Origin: Xiashengella succiniciproducens
GTDB lineage: Bacteria > Bacteroidota > Bacteroidia > Bacteroidales > Marinilabiliaceae
DNA: 64,000 nt
Direction: 5' to 3'
Assembly (NCBI RefSeq): GCF_023674465.1
Contig: NZ_CP098400.1
Location: 62,001 to 126,000, forward strand
Each line of letters begins with the position of its first letter. Positions within the stretch are counted from its first letter, which is position 1. The notes under the pieces were generated by a model. It was given only the letters and a program-made list of their open reading frames with translations, searched no databases and was not told the origin of the DNA. Made by a program: the position numbers and the translations under genes. This document shows positions 60,415 to 64,000 of the stretch, piece after piece.

Positions 60415-62469
60415 TTAAACGGCGCTTACTTTTGAACTTTTACGGTGTTGTACCATTCGTGAAGTGTCAATAACCAGGGCTATTGTACCATCACCCATAA
60501 TTGAAGCCCCAGATACTATCTTTTGTTTTCTAAGGTATCTGCCAAGGGGTTTCACAACGGTCTGGTATTCACCAACAATCGCATCGACGACCAGTCCCAT
60601 AAATTTGTCTTCGGCTTTGACCATGATCATTTTAACCACATCATCTTCTATTTCAGCATCTCTGTTTACATTGAAGACTTCTCTTAAGTCAAGGAAGGGC
60701 TTTTGCTGATTATCAATTTGAATTACATTGTTGAACGAACGTTTCAGATCCTGAGGTGCCAAAGAGTAAATCTTGTCAATTGAAGAGATAGGAATTACAT
60801 AACGGCTGTTACCTACAGCCACTAGCAATCCATCAATAATTGAAAGAGTCAGTGGCAACTTGATTGAGATAAGAGTACCCTTACCTAATTCAGATTCTAC
60901 TGAGACTTCCCCTCTGATACCGGCAATCTTTCTTCTCACCACATCCATTCCGACTCCACGTCCTGAAACTCCTGATACCACGTCACGGGTACTAAAACCG
61001 CTAACAAATATCAGATCCATGACTTCTTTGTCACTCATCTGGGTGTCGGCATCAATAATGCCTTTGCTAATAGCCTTCTGTCTGATTACGCTTGCATCAA
61101 TACCTTTTCCATCATCTGTAATTTCTATGAAGACATTGGCACCAGAGTGATACGCCTTGAAGTGGATAATACCCTTGGGGGACTTACCAGCTGCAATCCG
61201 TTCATCCGGAAGTTCAATACCATGGTCGATAGAATTACGTAGTATGTGAAGAATCGGGTCTGTAAGGTGTTCGATTATATTCTTATCCAGTTCCAGTTCT
61301 CCACCTTCGATTATAAAGTCAATCTCTTTTCCCTGCTCTTTTGAAAGGTCACGCACCAGACGTTGGAAGCGCATGAGTTCACTTTGAAGCGGGATAAGAC
61401 TTATTTCAAAGGCATTTTCCCTTAACTGCCTGGACAGCTTTTGAACATTCTCACTAATTGAAGCAATAGCAGGATCTTCATGTTGATCTGCATATAATTC
61501 AAGCTGGGCTTGAATGGTAACAAGTTCGCTAACCAGATTAACCAGCTGGTCGATCTTGTGTGATGATACCCTGATGCTGGATATTTTATGTTCCTTGTTA
61601 GCTGCTCCCTTTGACTTGTCAGTAACTTGTTCCTTACTTTGTTGTTGTGACTGCCATTGTTCCTGTTTAAAGTCCTCTTTACGAAGCATTATGTTGGAGC
61701 TAGCAGCTTTTTCAATAAGAGCTTTGATTTCCGGCAAATCGATTATTGAATAGTTTGCTACCTGGTCTATGTGTAGTTCACATTCATCTTCAACAAAGAT
61801 GAAGACATCCCTGATTTCATTTTCAGGTTGTTCGGTACTTAGCAGAATCTGCCAGTTTGTGTAATTAGACGTTGGTTCAAACAAATCCAGGGATGGAATT
61901 TTCTGCGTATATGCAATAGTAACAGCTTTACCCAATGCATGCAAATCATCCAGCAGGTAAAAAGGATTTGTACCATTCTGGAGCAGATCTTCCTGGGGTA
62001 TGAAACTAATCAGGTAGGTCTTTGTAGCCGAAGCATTTTCAACCTGAGTAGTTTCAGTTTTTTTCTCGTGAGCAGAAGCCTGAGAACCTGTATTATTGGT
62101 AAAGGCTTCAATTCTGTGAATAAAGTTTTGCAGATCCTGTAAGTCAGAGGCAGCAGTAAGGTCACCGGTTTTCAGAAGGTACCTTATCTGGTCAATAGCC
62201 TCAAATGTAAGCGATATAAGGTCTGAGGAAACTTTGAGTTTTCCATTTCTTACCCAGTCAAATAGAGTTTCAAGATGATGGGTAAAATCACTCAAATGGT
62301 TGAACCCGAACATGGCTCCGCCACCCTTCAGAGAGTGCATTGCCCTGAATATTCTTTCAATGAGATCTTTGTTGTCCATATCTTTTTCGAGGATAAGCAG
62401 TGCTTCCTCTAGATCCTGGACATTGTCTGTTGATTCCTCAACGAATTTCGCTCTAAACTTATCAATCAT
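60415..62469 (-). CDS. cheA: Chemotaxis histidine kinase CheA
   Basis: A 684-residue CheA: P1 Hpt domain with phospho-His45 in RAMHSLKGGG, a linker with a CheY/P2-like domain (about 155-270), dimerisation P3 (about 300-365), the kinase P4 with N-box HILRNSIDHGIELP, DDGKGI and GRGVGMDVVRR, and a C-terminal CheW-like P5. All kinase motifs are intact. It phosphorylates CheY, CheB and perhaps the separate Hpt protein encoded next to it. Confidence 0.96.
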   Translation of the reverse strand: MIDKFRAKFVEESTDNVQDLEEALLILEKDMDNKDLIERIFRAMHSLKGGGAMFGFNHLSDFTHHLETLFDWVRNGKLKVSSDLISLTFEAIDQIRYLLKTGDLTAASDLQDLQNFIHRIEAFTNNTGSQASAHEKKTETTQVENASATKTYLISFIPQEDLLQNGTNPFYLLDDLHALGKAVTIAYTQKIPSLDLFEPTSNYTNWQILLSTEQPENEIRDVFIFVEDECELHIDQVANYSIIDLPEIKALIEKAASSNIMLRKEDFKQEQWQSQQQSKEQVTDKSKGAANKEHKISSIRVSSHKIDQLVNLVSELVTIQAQLELYADQHEDPAIASISENVQKLSRQLRENAFEISLIPLQSELMRFQRLVRDLSKEQGKEIDFIIEGGELELDKNIIEHLTDPILHILRNSIDHGIELPDERIAAGKSPKGIIHFKAYHSGANVFIEITDDGKGIDASVIRQKAISKGIIDADTQMSDKEVMDLIFVSGFSTRDVVSGVSGRGVGMDVVRRKIAGIRGEVSVESELGKGTLISIKLPLTLSIIDGLLVAVGNSRYVIPISSIDKIYSLAPQDLKRSFNNVIQIDNQQKPFLDLREVFNVNRDAEIEDDVVKMIMVKAEDKFMGLVVDAIVGEYQTVVKPLGRYLRKQKIVSGASIMGDGTIALVIDTSRMVQHRKSSKVSAV

Positions 62470-62526
62470 AAGGTAAAATGCATTATGGCACCAAATAGCT
62501 CAAACTCCTAGCTATAAAAGCGTATA

Positions 62527-62853
62527 TCAACCCTCTTTGTACTCTTCCTGAAATGCTTTTATCATTGCATCAATTGTCCTTCTGGTCTGCCACAGAATCT
62601 GCGGAGTAAGTTCCCTTTTCCCGTTTCTGATCTCATTGTATGTAAGTTCAAGTTTCTTCGAAAGTTGCGAAGCATTATTGAAACCCAACATTGGACCAGT
62701 TCCGCTAATCTGATGTGAAATAGTGAATATTTTATCGGCGATAGCGCTTTGTTCTTCGCTTGGGATTTCGTCCCTGCTCAGTTTCCCGTTAATTCCATCC
62801 AGCTCTTTCAATGTGTTGATATAGAACTGTTTCTTAACTTCGGCCAACATCAT
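62527..62853 (-). CDS. Stand-alone Hpt phosphotransfer protein
   Basis: The 108 residues form a helical Hpt-like domain with a candidate phospho-His47 in ISHQISGTGPMLGF, similar to the HxxKG-x3-G motif but with Ser in place of Lys. It could relay phosphate between receivers. It lies between cheY and cheA, 57 bp upstream of cheA. A start one codon later is equally possible. Confidence 0.82.
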   Translation of the reverse strand: MMLAEVKKQFYINTLKELDGINGKLSRDEIPSEEQSAIADKIFTISHQISGTGPMLGFNNASQLSKKLELTYNEIRNGKRELTPQILWQTRRTIDAMIKAFQEEYKEG

Positions 62854-62866
62854 TATTACTATTTAA

Positions 62867-63232
62867 TTACCTGATCACTCTAGAGATTGCGGAAAGCAGT
62901 TTTGCTGGAACGAAAGGCTTAATGATCCATCCGGTAGCACCGGCTTCTTTTGCTTCCATCTTTTTGGTAGCCTGAGATTCAGTTGTCAGGAAAAGGATTG
63001 GTACGTGTTTGTATGTTTCCATTTCCCTTACTTTTCTGATAAGTCCCAATCCATCAAGATTCGGCATGTGAAGGTCAGTGATAATGATGTCAATTTGTCT
63101 TCCATCCAGGAATTTAAGAGCATCTTCGCCGTCAACTCCTACAAGTACGTCGTAACCTTCATTTTGAAGTGTGAAGTTTACTACTTCGCGTATACTTTCA
63201 GAATCGTCTACTATTAAAACGGTTTTTGCCAT
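62867..63232 (-). CDS. cheY: CheY response regulator
   Basis: A 121-residue receiver with acidic pair Asp9-Asp10, phosphoacceptor Asp53 (IIITDLHMPNLDG), Thr83 (LFLTTES) and Lys105 (WIIKPF). Closest to chemotaxis CheY. It lies between the STAS and Hpt genes. No flagellar gene is in the window, so its output target (gliding, pili or Sia signalling) is unknown. Confidence 0.93.
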   Translation of the reverse strand: MAKTVLIVDDSESIREVVNFTLQNEGYDVLVGVDGEDALKFLDGRQIDIIITDLHMPNLDGLGLIRKVREMETYKHVPILFLTTESQATKKMEAKEAGATGWIIKPFVPAKLLSAISRVIR

Positions 63233-63272
63233 AGCTGTTTATTTTGCGATTGTTTCTTTATAGTTGGATATG

Positions 63273-63590
63273 TTAGTTAACTTCCAGTAGTTTTTCAAAA
63301 CCGGCATTCCTGACAAGAGAACTTAGGTCGTCTGAGAGTCTCAGAGAGTAAGTCACATCAAAGCCGTTTTTTGAACCGCTGTTTTTAATAGCTTTAAGCA
63401 ATTGTATAAAGGTAATGTCAATATTCTCCACATTGTCAGCTAATATTACCACCTTTTCTGGTTTATTGCTCAATTGGCTCTTAACGCTTTCGGTGACTTT
63501 CTTTATTGAAACTATGGTTAATTGACCGCTGAACTCAATGTTCAGGACCCCATCAGTTTGCTTATACTCGATATTGAAATTGTCAGGCAT
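63273..63590 (-). CDS. STAS domain protein
   Basis: The 105 residues form one STAS-like (anti-sigma antagonist-like) domain: GVLNIEFSGQLTIVSIKKVTESV, VVILADNVENIDITFIQLLKAI. The usual phosphorylated Ser position of SpoIIAA (DSSG) is IDITFIQ here, so a Thr is the only candidate. STAS domains are typical partners of GHKL kinases and PP2C phosphatases, so it may link the MCP/CheA set to the Sia-type genes; inferred. Confidence 0.85.
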   Translation of the reverse strand: MPDNFNIEYKQTDGVLNIEFSGQLTIVSIKKVTESVKSQLSNKPEKVVILADNVENIDITFIQLLKAIKNSGSKNGFDVTYSLRLSDDLSSLVRNAGFEKLLEVN

Positions 63591-63621
63591 AATAGTAATG
63601 TTAAAGCTTTACTCTGACTTC

Positions 63622-64000
63622 TTAAAACTTTTCATAATTCTCAAGGTCCAGGTCAAAATCCTTTGAAAAGTCTCCCAGATTGCCAGTAGTTGGCTTGGGT
63701 GCTTTTACTTTTTCAGTTTTGTCAACTTTTCCCTTTACACGTACTTCTTTAGGCTTTGCTTCGACCACGGTACTTACCTCTTTTGAAGGTTTAGTTGCTT
63801 GAGGAGCTGGTTGTTCTGGCTTTTTTCCCTTGCCAGGGATGCTTTCTTCTTCTCCAATTTTGAAGTAGCGTACAGCTTCCTGAAGGTTTTGTGCAAGGTT
63901 CAGAAGTTGTTGTGAACTTTGAGCCAGTTCATCAGAACTGGAAGCGTTTTCCTGGGTAATCATGTTTAGTTGCTGCATTGCCATATTTATTTGATCGGCA
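63622..64000 (-). CDS. Methyl-accepting chemotaxis protein, C-terminal part (partial)
   Basis: The reading frame is open to the right edge and continues there with ADQIN before the ATG at 63984; this and the following MAMQQLNMITQENASSSDEL segment match the C-terminal signalling/methylation helix of MCPs. The last 75 residues form a Lys/Pro/Glu-rich linker ending DLDLENYEKF, a likely flexible tether for CheR or CheB. The sensor part is outside the window. First gene seen of the minus-strand array. Confidence 0.9.
   Translation of the reverse strand, partial: ADQINMAMQQLNMITQENASSSDELAQSSQQLLNLAQNLQEAVRYFKIGEEESIPGKGKKPEQPAPQATKPSKEVSTVVEAKPKEVRVKGKVDKTEKVKAPKPTTGNLGDFSKDFDLDLENYEKF

Noticed and set aside
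1-64000. Mobile elements, prophage, CRISPR arrays, tRNA or rRNA genes
   Set aside because: No transposase, integrase, direct-repeat array or RNA-gene structure was seen by eye in the gene gaps.

Overview
The window looks like chromosomal DNA of a Bacteroidales-type Bacteroidota, possibly near the Marinilabiliales/Prolixibacteraceae; the family assignment is inference. Four things point that way: Bacteroidota-specific small families (DUF3098, DUF4834, DUF4292), the gene order ftsX-DUF3098-uppP-truB-queA, promoter candidates of the TAnnTTTG (-7) / TTG (-33) type instead of the E. coli type, and the absence of clear Shine-Dalgarno sequences. I saw no tRNA, rRNA, IS element, prophage or CRISPR array. 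Almost every gene is an intact member of a known family.

Layout. Positions 1-243 hold the start of a gene running off the left edge. From 0.4 to 7.0 kb a plus-strand run carries cell division (ftsX), undecaprenyl-phosphate recycling (uppP), tRNA modification (truB, queA), a universal stress protein, phosphofructokinase and an iron-sulfur APS/PAPS reductase. From 7.1 to 9.5 kb a minus-strand operon carries comEB, an S41 protease and DUF4834. From 9.6 to 16.7 kb plus-strand envelope genes follow: a beta-barrel, a GH3 glycosidase, PBP1C and a second S41 protease. From 16.9 to 30.5 kb lie mainly minus-strand housekeeping genes (polA, queD, deoC, dtd, uvrC, ade, mnmG), with cbiK, a polyprenyl synthase and lplA on plus. 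From 30.7 to 39.8 kb a tightly packed minus-strand operon runs from nadA through a lone receiver, ruvB, a flippase, dut, a TPR lipoprotein, DUF4292 and an EnvC-like protein to an anti-sigma-type kinase and ybeY. From 40.2 to 42.7 kb are rpiB, an Rrf2 regulator, a VanZ-like protein and hemW.

Three near-perfect parS-like sites (core GTTCCACGTGRAAC) lie at 28.4, 28.65 and 33.0 kb, next to mnmG, a classical origin neighbour. An AT-rich 457-bp gene-free gap at 39,759-40,215 holds two inverted TTATCAACA boxes, a T/A-only run and a perfect 28-bp palindrome. I infer that the window is origin-proximal and that this gap is a candidate oriC. Hand-counted strand composition supports this only weakly.

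From 64.0 down to 42.9 kb everything lies on the minus strand as one very long gene array. It starts with a chemosensory set: the end of an MCP, a STAS protein, CheY, an Hpt protein, CheA, two CheW, three CheR-like proteins, CheD, two CheB and a histidine-kinase-like protein. It continues without a break into a SiaA/SiaB/SiaC-type partner-switching module (GAF/PAS/PP2C phosphatase, SiaB-like kinase, SiaC-like phosphoprotein with a conserved Thr68), then a 1,027-residue ABC protein with TerB-like and degenerate FHA-like N-terminal regions, a lipoprotein and a small secreted protein. Two members look like pseudo-enzymes: a CheR without its SAM-binding motif and a histidine-kinase-like protein with Asn in place of the phospho-accepting His. 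This Che-Sia-ABC array is the most unusual system in the window.
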